Positions 15,869 through 24,722 of a stretch of 64,000 nt of DNA are shown one piece after another. The notes below the pieces were generated by a model. It was not told the DNA's origin, searched no databases, and saw only the letters and a program-made list of their open reading frames with translations. The position numbers were made by a program, and so were the translations under genes. Numbering within the stretch: the first letter of the stretch is position 1; every line of letters begins with the position of its first letter. Origin of the DNA: Ardenticatenaceae bacterium (GTDB lineage: Bacteria; Chloroflexota; Anaerolineae; Promineifilales; Promineifilaceae); assembly GCA_020634455.1 (NCBI GenBank), contig JACKBQ010000001.1, positions 2,914,001 through 2,978,000 on the forward strand, written 5' to 3'.

Positions 15869-17113
15869 ATGATAAACTTAACCCCCCTAAACCCAGTTCC
15901 CTTACGCGCCCAGTTTCCGGCGCTCCAGTTAGAAGTTGATGGCAGAACGGCCGTATTCCTCGATGGCCCCGGAGGCACCCAGGTACCCCAAAGCGTGATT
16001 GATGCCATGAGCGGCTACTTGCGCCACGGCGGCAGCAATTCCGGCGGCCCCTTCTTCACCAGCCGCTACACTGACAGCATCACCCACGCTGCCCGCGCCG
16101 CCATGATGGATTTCTACAATGCCCGTCGCCCGGAGGAAATCGTTTTTGGCCAAAACATGACCAGCCTGAACTTTAGCCTCAGCCGCGCCCTGGCCCGCAC
16201 CTGGCAGCCCGGCGACGAAATCATCGTCACCCGCCTGGACCACGACGCCAACATCTCTCCCTGGCTACTCGCTGCCGAAGACAGTGGCGTCATCGTACGT
16301 TGGCTCGATTTTGACCCCACCGACTGCACCCTGCGCCTGGACCAACTGCCCAGCCTGCTCAACGCAAAAACACGCCTGTTGGCCATCACCTACGCTTCCA
16401 ACGCGGTAGGCAGCATCACCGATGTGCAGCGTGCCACCCAGCTCGCCCACGCCGCTGGCGCACTTGTTTTGATTGACTCTGTACATTTTGCCCCGCACGG
16501 CCTCCTGGATGTGCAAGCCATTGATTGCGACTTTTTACTTTCGTCATCCTACAAATATTTTGGCCCCCATACGGGTATTTTGTATGGCAAACATGAGCAT
16601 CTAGAAAGCTTAACGGCCTACAAAGTGCGCCCCGCCTCTAACAAAGCGCCCGGCAAATGGGAAACCGGCACGCAAAGCTTTGAAAGCCTGGCAGGCGTAG
16701 CAGCCGCAATAAATTACATTGCCTCAATTGGCGGCACAGAAGGGCCTCGGCGAGAGCGGTTGGTAGCGGCGATGGCCCAGATTAAGGCGTACGAGATGTC
16801 TTTGAGCCAGCGATTTTTGCTGGGCGCTACACAGGTGAAGGGTCTGCGTGTCTACGGCATTACCGATGTGGAGCGGCTCGTAGAGCGCACCCCAACATTT
16901 GCCGTAAGTTTGGCGGGGATGTCGGCTGATGTGGTGGCGGCGAAATTAGGCGAACAAGGTATTTTTGTCTGGGATGGACATTATTACGCAATTGCAGTCA
17001 TGGAACGGTTGGGGTTGCTGGAACAGGGTGGGCTGGTGCGCATTGGTTTTGCCCACTACAACACGGCCGATGAAGTGGACAGGGTTCTTCACGCGTTGGC
17101 TGGTTTGCGCTAG
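15869..17113 (+). CDS. Class V aminotransferase, cysteine desulfurase-like
   Basis: PLP enzyme of 414 residues in the cysteine desulfurase-like group of class V aminotransferases. Conserved blocks are FLDGPGGTQVPQSVIDAM (near 33), DHDANISPW (near 125), LVLIDSVHFAPHGLLDV (near 200; Asp binds the PLP pyridine N) and LLSSSYKYFGPHTGILYG (near 227; the Lys forms the Schiff base). The SufS active-site Cys loop is not clear, so sulfur transfer from cysteine cannot be claimed; other members act on different amino acids. It starts at 15869 directly after a TATAAT, with no Shine-Dalgarno sequence. No iron-sulfur assembly genes are nearby. Confidence 0.88.
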   Translation: MINLTPLNPVPLRAQFPALQLEVDGRTAVFLDGPGGTQVPQSVIDAMSGYLRHGGSNSGGPFFTSRYTDSITHAARAAMMDFYNARRPEEIVFGQNMTSLNFSLSRALARTWQPGDEIIVTRLDHDANISPWLLAAEDSGVIVRWLDFDPTDCTLRLDQLPSLLNAKTRLLAITYASNAVGSITDVQRATQLAHAAGALVLIDSVHFAPHGLLDVQAIDCDFLLSSSYKYFGPHTGILYGKHEHLESLTAYKVRPASNKAPGKWETGTQSFESLAGVAAAINYIASIGGTEGPRRERLVAAMAQIKAYEMSLSQRFLLGATQVKGLRVYGITDVERLVERTPTFAVSLAGMSADVVAAKLGEQGIFVWDGHYYAIAVMERLGLLEQGGLVRIGFAHYNTADEVDRVLHALAGLR

Positions 17114-17118
17114 CCCGT

Positions 17119-17436
17119 TTATGGCTCACGCTTGGGGCGGTTAATGAGAAACCAGCCCAGCATCATGAGGACAAACCCGCCAAAAAAGCCGACGCCGACG
17201 CCAAGGCCAGTGATCAACATGCCCACAACATCGCCTGAGGTGAGCAGCGAAAAGCCGATGGCTAACATGCCCACGCCGCCCAAACCACCGGAAACCAGCA
17301 GCATACACCCAGGGAGCCGTTCGGCATCTTCAGATTGGTTGCGACGTTGACGCACAATTAAATATTCTACAATGGCCCCAACAATGGCGCTGACCAGACC
17401 TATTGCCAGGCCAATTAAAAAAGATTGTAGATTCAT
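17119..17436 (-). CDS. Small membrane protein, unknown function
   Basis: 105-residue protein with three predicted membrane segments: about residues 4-24 (FLIGLAIGLVSAIVGAIVEY), 46-63 and 70-97. A short basic loop (RQRRNQ) follows the first, and the tail is basic (NRPKREP). No family recognised. The ATG at 17436 starts just before the first helix; the upstream ATG at 17487 lacks support. Convergent with the aminotransferase, 5 bp apart. It lies just after the inositol-monophosphatase gene on the same strand and may be its third cistron. Confidence 0.55.
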   Translation of the reverse strand: MNLQSFLIGLAIGLVSAIVGAIVEYLIVRQRRNQSEDAERLPGCMLLVSGGLGGVGMLAIGFSLLTSGDVVGMLITGLGVGVGFFGGFVLMMLGWFLINRPKREP

Positions 17437-17490
17437 ATTCGGGTTTAGCCTCCACAGTTTTTGTTTATTTTCCGCGAAACTGGCCACATT

Positions 17491-18525
17491 TTACAGCGAT
17501 GTCGGGTGTATGGCTGGCAGAACATGCCGTTGACGCAATGATTTTTGCAGCAACGGTTCGATTTGTTGCTGGATGTGTTTGTTGGCGTAGCCTACCCAAC
17601 CCACGTTGGCTTCTGTATTGAGCGGTGGGTTGATTGGCTGTCCAGCAGCGTCGGTGATGATGACGCCGAGTTCCTGGGCAATGAGTGCCGTGCAAATATC
17701 ATACGGATGGCAGCAGATGCCCAGCGCCTGGTTTTGTTGGGCGAGCAATGGTTCCAGATACGGCCGTAAATCTGCCACAAACCGATCTTTCCCGGACATT
17801 AGCTCGTACAATTGCCCGCCCGTGCAAATATATTGGTCTTCAAAGCAATGTGCCTTGCCCGGCTGTACCGGCCCCAGTGCACCGAACACAATCTCTTCAT
17901 CAATGGCGGCCAATTCCGCCCGCGCTCCTGGGAAAAAGCGGGCGATCATGGCGAAGCCGTGGGCGATGGTGCTGGCGCGAGACGGCCGTACCGTCAACGG
18001 TGCCTCTTGCCCGGTCAGCCGATTTTGCCGCACGGCCGCTACGCCCTGGCCGCGCACCGCCCATACTGCATCCGCCAGATGTTGTTTGACCAGCGGAATT
18101 TCGGTTTGCACGGCCAGTTCAATATCTTGCAAACTGGTTGCCGGGCCACGATTGGGGGCAACGGCCGTTAAAATCCAGCCGTTTCGTTTTTGGTACATCA
18201 ACCCGCGTGTGCCGTCTATGGGGTCTACGATGATGCGCCAGACGGCCGTTTCTTCCGCTGTGCCTCTGGGCAAGACTACCTGACCACCGGGCAACCCCTC
18301 CGCAATGAGCACGATGGGCGTCTGGCGAGCCACCTCCTGTTCAAAAAAGCCAATCAGCACCGCCTCGCTTACCCGGTCCACGGCATAAATCGTGTCACCC
18401 TCATCTTCCGCTGCCACCGCCGATAAATATTCTAGCGACGCTTGCTCACAGGCCGTGACAACGGCCGTTTGAATGCGCGCATGGAGGGTGCGAATCGGTT
18501 GCAATAAAGGATGTGTTAGCGACAT
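17491..18525 (-). CDS. Inositol monophosphatase family protein
   Basis: 344-residue Mg2+-dependent phosphatase of the IMPase/FBPase/CysQ superfamily. The metal-binding signature WRIIVDPIDGTRGLMY (residues 96-111) is intact. A Glu in LIAEG near 76 matches the first metal ligand. A second Asp-rich motif, expected near the C terminus, may be the region YDICTALIAQELG (near 270). Substrates of the family include inositol phosphates, fructose-1,6-bisphosphate and PAP; this one is longer than typical SuhB (about 265) and its substrate is unknown. Its start overlaps the stop of the REC-GAF-GAF gene by one base (TGATG), which implies translational coupling and a possible signalling link. Confidence 0.85.
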   Translation of the reverse strand: MSLTHPLLQPIRTLHARIQTAVVTACEQASLEYLSAVAAEDEGDTIYAVDRVSEAVLIGFFEQEVARQTPIVLIAEGLPGGQVVLPRGTAEETAVWRIIVDPIDGTRGLMYQKRNGWILTAVAPNRGPATSLQDIELAVQTEIPLVKQHLADAVWAVRGQGVAAVRQNRLTGQEAPLTVRPSRASTIAHGFAMIARFFPGARAELAAIDEEIVFGALGPVQPGKAHCFEDQYICTGGQLYELMSGKDRFVADLRPYLEPLLAQQNQALGICCHPYDICTALIAQELGVIITDAAGQPINPPLNTEANVGWVGYANKHIQQQIEPLLQKSLRQRHVLPAIHPTSL

Positions 18526-20030
18526 CAGAGCAAATCGGCGTTGTCCAGTTGGTGCAAAGCATGTTCCAACTGTTGTTTGCGAGATTCAGCTTCATCAAAC
18601 AGCAGGGCATTGCTGACGGCAATGGCAATGGCGGCGGCAATGGCTCGCGCCCGTTCCAGGTCTACCACGTCAAAATCCCCGTCAATTTTGTTGAGTAATT
18701 GCATTGCCCCAACCACCTGATCCCGAAAAATGAGCGGGACGCAAAGCAAGGAGCGGGTATCGAAGCCAGTTTTTTGGTCTGCTTCGCGGTAATGGTGGGA
18801 ATCGTTGGCGACGTCATTGGTGTACAAGGGCTGGCCTGTTTGCACTACATGCCCCACAATGCCCTGGTCAACTTTTAGCTCAATTTTGCTCAGTTGCTCA
18901 ACGGCCGTTCCCACATTCGTCAGCACCCGCAAAGTTTGGGCAGGTTCATCCAGCAGCCATAAAGAAGAGGCCTCAATATCCCAACTGTCGTGTACTTGTT
19001 GGATGGTGAGGTGGATGACTTCTTGCAAATCCAGGGAAGCTGTGATGGTTTGGGTGATATGAATAAGCGTGTTCAGTTCGTCCAGCCGAGTCGCCAGCGC
19101 CTGGTCGGCCGCCTGAAAAACGCGGGCATTTTCTAAAGCAATGGCCGCATAATCAGCCAAAAATGAGAGCAAAAATTCATCTTGCTTGCTAAACGCCCGG
19201 TAAGCAGACCGATTGCTGACGCCCAGCACGCCTAGCGTAATACCGCGCAGCTGTAGCGGCACAAACAGTACCGCGTGGGCAAAATAGCCACTTTTCACCT
19301 TCATGCCTTGCCCGCTCATGGAAGATTGGCGCAACGGCCGTCCCGATTGCATCACTTCCCCCGCAGGCGAGTCGGCCATGGGCAGAATAGGGGCTTGGGC
19401 ATTGGGGCGATGAGATGTTTGACGGTCGTACGGCCGTAAATGTTTTCCCTCATTATCCGGCAGCCAAATCGTGCACTCTTCTGCACTTGTCAGGTACGTT
19501 GCCGCTTCCAACACCCGTTGCAGCACATCATCCACACTCAGCAGTGAAGTAATGGCCTTGCCAATGTTAGACAGCGTGCGCATCTCATTGTTTTGGCGGC
19601 TCATCTCCACTTTCAGGCGACGAATCTCTTCTGCCAGTTCCGCCTTGTCATGCAACAGGCGCGTTTCTACCAGTGCCCGGTCAATCGTCTCCACAATTTC
19701 ATCAACTGTAAACGGTTTGATCAGGTAATCTTTGGCCCCCAATCGAAACGCTTCAATCGCGCTCAACTCTGATCCATACCCGGTCATTAACACAACGGGG
19801 CTTTTTAGCGATTCTTGCGCCATTTGCTGTAATACATCCAAGCCGGTCATTTGCGGCAAATTGAAATCCAGCATCACCAGGTCTGGCTTTTTTTCTCGAA
19901 TGATGTCCAAGCCAACTTGCCCGTCGTACGCGTGCATGGTGTGATACCCAAAACTTGGCAGCACCGTTTCGGTTAGATGCCTCACTATTTCCCGACTGTC
20001 GTCAATGACGAGAATGAACTCACCACTCAT
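18525..20030 (-). CDS. Response regulator with two GAF domains
   Basis: 501-residue cytoplasmic signalling protein. A receiver spans residues 5-120 (Asp55 in LVMLDFNLP, Thr in VLMTG, Lys in YLIKPF), then a coiled coil (about 125-160), GAF1 (about 165-300) and GAF2 (about 330-475, RSLLCVPLIFRDQVVGAM), ending in a short helix. There is no kinase, cyclase or DNA-binding domain, so output must go through a partner or through GAF-ligand binding. GAF1 retains the usual 'VPLQLRGITLGVLGV' core. It is followed, with a one-base overlap, by the inositol-monophosphatase gene. The nearest kinase on this strand is the hybrid kinase at 21551. Confidence 0.88.
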   Translation of the reverse strand: MSGEFILVIDDSREIVRHLTETVLPSFGYHTMHAYDGQVGLDIIREKKPDLVMLDFNLPQMTGLDVLQQMAQESLKSPVVLMTGYGSELSAIEAFRLGAKDYLIKPFTVDEIVETIDRALVETRLLHDKAELAEEIRRLKVEMSRQNNEMRTLSNIGKAITSLLSVDDVLQRVLEAATYLTSAEECTIWLPDNEGKHLRPYDRQTSHRPNAQAPILPMADSPAGEVMQSGRPLRQSSMSGQGMKVKSGYFAHAVLFVPLQLRGITLGVLGVSNRSAYRAFSKQDEFLLSFLADYAAIALENARVFQAADQALATRLDELNTLIHITQTITASLDLQEVIHLTIQQVHDSWDIEASSLWLLDEPAQTLRVLTNVGTAVEQLSKIELKVDQGIVGHVVQTGQPLYTNDVANDSHHYREADQKTGFDTRSLLCVPLIFRDQVVGAMQLLNKIDGDFDVVDLERARAIAAAIAIAVSNALLFDEAESRKQQLEHALHQLDNADLL

Positions 20031-20323
20031 AAAATTATCTTCTTGCAGGTTTGGCTAATGATACGGCCGTTGTAGCTCGCCCCCGACTTTTTAGCCAACT
20101 ATTTTCAGTGATTTGCCTGCGTGCCACCCTAGGTCAAAATCCTTACACACGCCATTAAGTGGGGCTTTGCCTCGCCAGGCTTTAGACAATAGTCACTTGT
20201 GGTTTGGCCCAATTTTGGCAAACAAATTCTCCACCTTGGTACACACACGGACGATTATAGCATACCCTTAATCACACTCACCAAAGGGAAAGTGCCCAAC
20301 CTTACTTCTGGATGAAAAAATAA
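20031..20323. other. Gene-free region upstream of LysM lipoprotein
   Basis: No convincing gene. It holds one ACGGCCGT copy near 20065 and runs up to the promoter at 20324. The REC-GAF-GAF gene reads leftward from 20030, so the gap is a divergent promoter region. Confidence 0.5.
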
Positions 20324-20353
20324 CTTTACGTAAAGCCATGAACGTGCTATAGT
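20324..20353 (+). promoter_or_regulatory. Promoter with palindromic -35 of LysM lipoprotein gene
   Basis: TTTACG (20325-20330) and TATAGT (20348-20353) are spaced by exactly 17 bp. The -35 lies inside a perfect 12-bp palindrome, CTTTACGTAAAG (20324-20335), a plausible operator. The leader to the ATG at 20482 is about 120 nt. Confidence 0.5.
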
Positions 20354-20481
20354 TAGCCCATTATTGGTTATGTTAATGTGAAATGGGAGAAATAGCGGCT
20401 TTAAAGTCCCCACTCCCAACTCATTTGTACTTTAGGCGCATAAAGCAAATGAGATCATCATCACATTTGTGGAGGTACAAA

Positions 20482-21465
20482 ATGGTTCCCCAGCGGCGTT
20501 TACTAAACTTGTTAACAATGTTGATTTTATTGAGCCTGTTTGCCGTTGCCTGCGAACGGCCGCTTGGCGGCACAGACGATACAGCAACAACAGACACAGC
20601 CGGTGAAACCGCCGATCCCAATCAGGGCGGGGGCACCGATGGCGACCAAACCACACCTACCGATACAACCACAACAGACGCTAGCGGTGGTGAAACCACA
20701 CCAACAGGCGCCCCCACCGATACAACCCAGGATTCGGGTGAAACCCCTGTGGACACGGCCGATGAGGCACCTGCAGATGATCAATCAACTGGTGATGACA
20801 CAACCGCACAACCCAGCGACGACGCAAATGCCGGCACCACCACCGATAGCAGTGATACCTCTGACAATACGGCCGCAGATGGTACAGCCGACGCTGTGAC
20901 CACTGACACCACAGCAGACACCAGCACCGACACCGCGCAATCTGGCGGTGGAGTCTCTATTCCAGAAACGCACACCGTTGCGGCAGGCGAGAATTTGTAC
21001 CGCATTGGGTTGAAATACGGCATCTCCTGGGTGGCCATTGCCAATGAAAACAATCTGGCTAATCCCAATGTGCTAACAGTTGGCCAGGTGCTGAAGCTGC
21101 CAGGTGCAGCAGCGCCTACCCCGCAACCCACCCCGTCGCCACAAACCGAAACCACTTACATTGTGCAAGCTGGCGACAATCTGTTCCGCATTGGCCTAAA
21201 ATTTGGCATAAGTTGGGTGCAAATTGCCGAAGCCAATGGTTTGGTGAACCCAAACCTGATCGCCGCAGGTGATGAGTTGAAGATTCCTGTGGATGCTCCG
21301 GGGCCAGCGCCTGCTTTCTCCCATGTGGTGAAGCAAGGGGAAACGCTGTTCCTCATTTCGCTGCAATATGGCGTTGCCTGGCCAACGATTGCTGAAGCTA
21401 ACAATCTAACATCGCCTTACGTCATTTACGTCGGGCAAACGCTGGAGATTCCAGGCAGCCAGTAA
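20482..21465 (+). CDS. LysM-domain lipoprotein
   Basis: 327-residue predicted lipoprotein. The signal peptide (MLILLSLFAVAC) places the lipidated Cys near 23. A long Thr/Asp/Gly-rich low-complexity linker follows to about residue 155, then three LysM domains (about 158-205, 220-265 and 275-325), each with the pattern 'HTV-x-GENLYRIGLKYGISW ... IANENNL ... VGQVLKLPG'. LysM binds peptidoglycan or other GlcNAc polymers, so the protein is probably membrane-anchored and wall-binding. The ATG at 20482 has a GGAGG site 7 nt upstream; the upstream frame from 20383 has none. It has no catalytic domain. A strong intrinsic terminator follows. Confidence 0.9.
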   Translation: MVPQRRLLNLLTMLILLSLFAVACERPLGGTDDTATTDTAGETADPNQGGGTDGDQTTPTDTTTTDASGGETTPTGAPTDTTQDSGETPVDTADEAPADDQSTGDDTTAQPSDDANAGTTTDSSDTSDNTAADGTADAVTTDTTADTSTDTAQSGGGVSIPETHTVAAGENLYRIGLKYGISWVAIANENNLANPNVLTVGQVLKLPGAAAPTPQPTPSPQTETTYIVQAGDNLFRIGLKFGISWVQIAEANGLVNPNLIAAGDELKIPVDAPGPAPAFSHVVKQGETLFLISLQYGVAWPTIAEANNLTSPYVIYVGQTLEIPGSQ

Positions 21466-21494
21466 ACGGCCGTCCAAAAAATCAAGTTTGTAAC

Positions 21495-21529
21495 AAAAAA
21501 AGCGATCTCATTTGTGAGATCGCTTTTTT
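21495..21529. terminator. Bidirectional intrinsic terminator
   Basis: A-run plus AGCGATCTCA (to 21510) pairs with TGAGATCGCT plus T-run (21515-21529) across a TTTG loop, giving a 15-bp perfect stem. Poly-A on one side and poly-T on the other serve both the LysM gene and the convergent hybrid kinase. Confidence 0.9.
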
Positions 21530-21550
21530 GTTGCAAACCTAAAAATTTGC

Positions 21551-24466
21551 TCAGGATTTTTGTTTGGCTGCAAGTGGCTTGGCTTCGGCCAGGGCCTGCA
21601 ATAATTCCTGAATCCGTACGGGTTTGCTGATGTAGTTGTCCATTCCGGCTGCCAAATATTTTCCCCGGTCGCCGCTAAGGGCATTTGCTGTCATGGCGAT
21701 AACGACTGGCTGCTCTTCTGGTGGCCAAGTGTCCCGGATTTGCTCGGTAGCTTCGACCCCGTCCATGAAGGGCATTTGCACGTCCATTAAAACGACATCA
21801 TACGGCTGGCGCTGCAAAGATTCCAACACTTCCAGACCATCCCCGGCCAGGTCAGCGCGGTACCCCATTCTTTCCAGAATTCGCAATGCTACTTTTTGAT
21901 TGACCAGGTTATCTTCGGCTAACAGAATGCGTAACGGATATTTTTGGCCCATTTCTGGATCGATTTTGTGTTGATTGAAAGAGGGTCTTGTGTGAACGGC
22001 CGTATCTGAAAAAACGCCTAGCAAAGTCTCAAACAGGAGCTGCTGCTTAATTGGCTTGGTTAAAAAGGCGGAAAAATAAGTTGACTCTTTGAAATCCCCT
22101 CGGTCGCCAATGGAACTAAGCATAACCAGCGGCAGCGCTCGTTCATCGCGTAGCCTGCGTATCTCCTCTGCCAGCATAATGCCATCCATCTCTGGCATTT
22201 GCATGTCCAGGATGGCCAAATCGAAGGATGTTCCCTGGCGAAGCAGCGCCAAAGCTTCGGGGCCAGAAAGGACAGCTTGCGGGCGCATTCCCCATAATTT
22301 AGCTTGTTTCGTTAAGATTGTGCAATTGGTTTGATTGTCATCAACAATCAACAAATGTTTGCCAGTGAGCTGCGGGAGCGTTTTTTGGTAAACGCGCCGC
22401 CTGGCGGGAACCGGGGTGGTTTCAATGGTGAAATGAAAGGTAGAACCAACTTCGTATTCACTTTCGACCCAAATGCGGCCGCCCATCATTTCTGCCAGCT
22501 GTTTGCTGATGGCCAGACCCAAACCTGTACCGCCGTACTCACGCGTGGTGGAAGCGTCTACCTGGCTAAAGGATTTGAATAATTTGCTTAATTTTTCCTG
22601 CGGAATGCCAATGCCTGTATCGCGCACGGAAAATTGCAAGCTGGTCATTTTATTGGCGTTGTTTGTGGGTGTCTTGTCGCGGGCTACTGTCAGCACAATC
22701 TCGCCAACTTTGGTAAATTTAATGGCGTTGTTGAGCAAATTTACCAAAATTTGGCGCACTCTGGTCACATCGCCCAAGATGTCGCTGGGCACATTATCTT
22801 CGATGACATAGGCTAGCTCTAGCGCTTTTTCTGACGCTTTGGTGACGACCACATCCAGCGCTTCTTCAACACAGTTACGAATGGTAAACGGCCGTTGCTC
22901 CAGCTCCAGTTTTCCGGCTTCAATTTTAGAAAGGTCCAGAATGTCATTGATGAGGGCGAGTAGAACTTCGCCACTGTTGCGAATGGTGAGGGCAAAATCC
23001 TGCTGCTCTTCGGTTAAATCTGAATCCAGAATCAGGCTGGTCATGCCAATGACCGCATTGAGTGGGGTGCGAATTTCATGGCTCATGTTGGCCAAAAATT
23101 CGGATTTCAATCGGGAGGCTTCAATGGCTTCGTCGCGGGCGTTTGCCAGGGCGTTTTTAATTTGTATTTGGGCAGATTGATCGGTGACCACACAGATGGA
23201 ACCTTCATCACCGAACTGTTTGCCCCTGGAAACTGCCGTAACCAATACGTTAATCTGGTGACCATCAGCGTGAACAAACTCAGTTTCACGGCTCAATCGC
23301 CCGGCAAGATACTCTTCCTTGGTGGGGAACAACATTTTCCGCTGTTCATCACTTTGAACCACGGCAAAAAGTGACTGACCGACCAGACTTTTTTCAGGGC
23401 TTCCAACCAATTGAGCTAAAGCAGGATTACAATATTCAATGACCAACCCTGCGTTGACAACAGCCACCCCCTGTTCCATGTTGTCCATGATCTGGTGGGC
23501 AAAATCCCGCTCTTTTTTTAAGATAACTTCAGCCTGCTTCCGTTCTGAAATATCTTCTTTAATGGCAATGAACTGTGTGATATGCCCCGTTTTGTCTTTT
23601 ACAGGCGTAACCGACATGCGTTCATAATACAACGAGCCGTCTTTACGCCGATTTATAAGCTCATCACAATGCCAATCCTCGCCCGCCTTAATTGTTTGCC
23701 AAAGATCACGATAGAATGCCTGATCATTTTTACCAGATTTGAGAATTCTGGGCGTCTTTCCCAGAACTTCTTCAGAGGCGTACCCGGTTAACCTGGTAAA
23801 AGCCGGATTGACCCAAAGAATGATGCCATCACCATTGGTTATGCAGATGGCATTGGCGACGGATTCCAGGGCGGTGGCCTGTAGTTGAAGTTGGCTTTCT
23901 GCGCGGCGCTGTTCCGTAATATCCACAATGGAAACAATGACTTGCGAAAATGTTTCCTCAAACCCTGGCGTAACAGACCAGCGTAACGAGACAATCAGCT
24001 CTTCACTGTCCAGCGTGTAGTTGATGCCTTCTGCTTCTAAAGAAGTGGCTCCCTGGCTAATAAGAATCAATTCTTCTTTAAAGATGCCAAATGCCTCAGG
24101 ACCAAAAATCTTATCCAGATTGTCTAAAAGCTGCTCTTTGCTGAAGGCTTTATAAAGCTCCAAAGTTGCCTGATTGACATCTATTACTTTTACCAGGCCA
24201 ATGCAATGAAACACATCCTCAGGATGGGCATCAAAATGTGCCCGAAAATTTGTAATGCCTTGTGCCTGTAGTTGATCGACAAATACCTTTACTTCAGAGA
24301 AATCTTCTTCCCACAGCGAGATCGGGGTTGCCTCGAATAACCCCCGGTATTTGTTGTTTTCGGCAGTTGGCTGAGAGCGTTGGGGGGCGGCAACGGCCGT
24401 TTCCAACTCAACACGTTTTATGTTTTGGGGCAGCGTTATTACCTTCTTTTGCGCGAATTGTTTCAT
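21551..24466 (-). CDS. Hybrid sensor histidine kinase with two receivers
   Basis: 971-residue cytoplasmic hybrid kinase. Order: an N-terminal PAS-like domain (about 25-190), a PAS domain with PAC (about 200-325, ESVANAICITNGDGIILWVN), a third PAS (about 335-450), HisKA with His near 463 (FLANMSHEIRTPLNAVIG), HATPase (N-box LLNNAIKFT, G1 DTGIGIPQE, G2 GTGLGLAIS), receiver 1 (Asp near 754, LAILDMQMPEMDG) and receiver 2 (Asp near 893, VVLMDVQMPFMDG). No membrane helix is seen and no Hpt domain, so phosphotransfer would need a separate Hpt protein. The frame opens with a TTG at 24580; the ATG at 24466 has AAGG about 10 nt upstream and is preferred. It may signal to the REC-GAF-GAF protein, but this is speculative. 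Confidence 0.9.
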   Translation of the reverse strand: MKQFAQKKVITLPQNIKRVELETAVAAPQRSQPTAENNKYRGLFEATPISLWEEDFSEVKVFVDQLQAQGITNFRAHFDAHPEDVFHCIGLVKVIDVNQATLELYKAFSKEQLLDNLDKIFGPEAFGIFKEELILISQGATSLEAEGINYTLDSEELIVSLRWSVTPGFEETFSQVIVSIVDITEQRRAESQLQLQATALESVANAICITNGDGIILWVNPAFTRLTGYASEEVLGKTPRILKSGKNDQAFYRDLWQTIKAGEDWHCDELINRRKDGSLYYERMSVTPVKDKTGHITQFIAIKEDISERKQAEVILKKERDFAHQIMDNMEQGVAVVNAGLVIEYCNPALAQLVGSPEKSLVGQSLFAVVQSDEQRKMLFPTKEEYLAGRLSRETEFVHADGHQINVLVTAVSRGKQFGDEGSICVVTDQSAQIQIKNALANARDEAIEASRLKSEFLANMSHEIRTPLNAVIGMTSLILDSDLTEEQQDFALTIRNSGEVLLALINDILDLSKIEAGKLELEQRPFTIRNCVEEALDVVVTKASEKALELAYVIEDNVPSDILGDVTRVRQILVNLLNNAIKFTKVGEIVLTVARDKTPTNNANKMTSLQFSVRDTGIGIPQEKLSKLFKSFSQVDASTTREYGGTGLGLAISKQLAEMMGGRIWVESEYEVGSTFHFTIETTPVPARRRVYQKTLPQLTGKHLLIVDDNQTNCTILTKQAKLWGMRPQAVLSGPEALALLRQGTSFDLAILDMQMPEMDGIMLAEEIRRLRDERALPLVMLSSIGDRGDFKESTYFSAFLTKPIKQQLLFETLLGVFSDTAVHTRPSFNQHKIDPEMGQKYPLRILLAEDNLVNQKVALRILERMGYRADLAGDGLEVLESLQRQPYDVVLMDVQMPFMDGVEATEQIRDTWPPEEQPVVIAMTANALSGDRGKYLAAGMDNYISKPVRIQELLQALAEAKPLAAKQKS

Positions 24467-24671
24467 TGCAACTTGCCTTTTGGTCAAGCCAATAAGAAAC
24501 TGCCTGAATTGGTCATGAATTGATATTGAAAGGGCGAAACTTATTTTATCTAGAGAACGAGGCAAACTTCGATTCGACAAAAGTCCCAGTTGCGCAAAAG
24601 AGACTGAGACATTATGCCTACCACAATAGAAATATCAGGTTGTTGTTATAAAAAGAAGGCAACATGAGAAC

Positions 24672-24706
24672 AACGGGAATCTGGTGCTTTGCGCCAGATT
24701 CCCGTT
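24672..24706. terminator. Long hairpin after ABC exporter genes
   Basis: AACGGGAATCTGG (24672-24684) pairs perfectly with CCAGATTCCCGTT (24694-24706), extended inwards by wobble pairs. It lies between the ABC gene ending at 24723 and the hybrid kinase starting at 24466, both on the - strand. The T-run is weak, so this is a terminator-like element rather than a sure terminator. Confidence 0.55.
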
Positions 24707-24722
24707 GAAAAATGGTTAGGGA

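Noticed and set aside
24467..24580. TTG-initiated N-terminal extension of the hybrid kinase
   Set aside because: Start codon is a TTG with no ribosome site; the ATG at 24466 has one.
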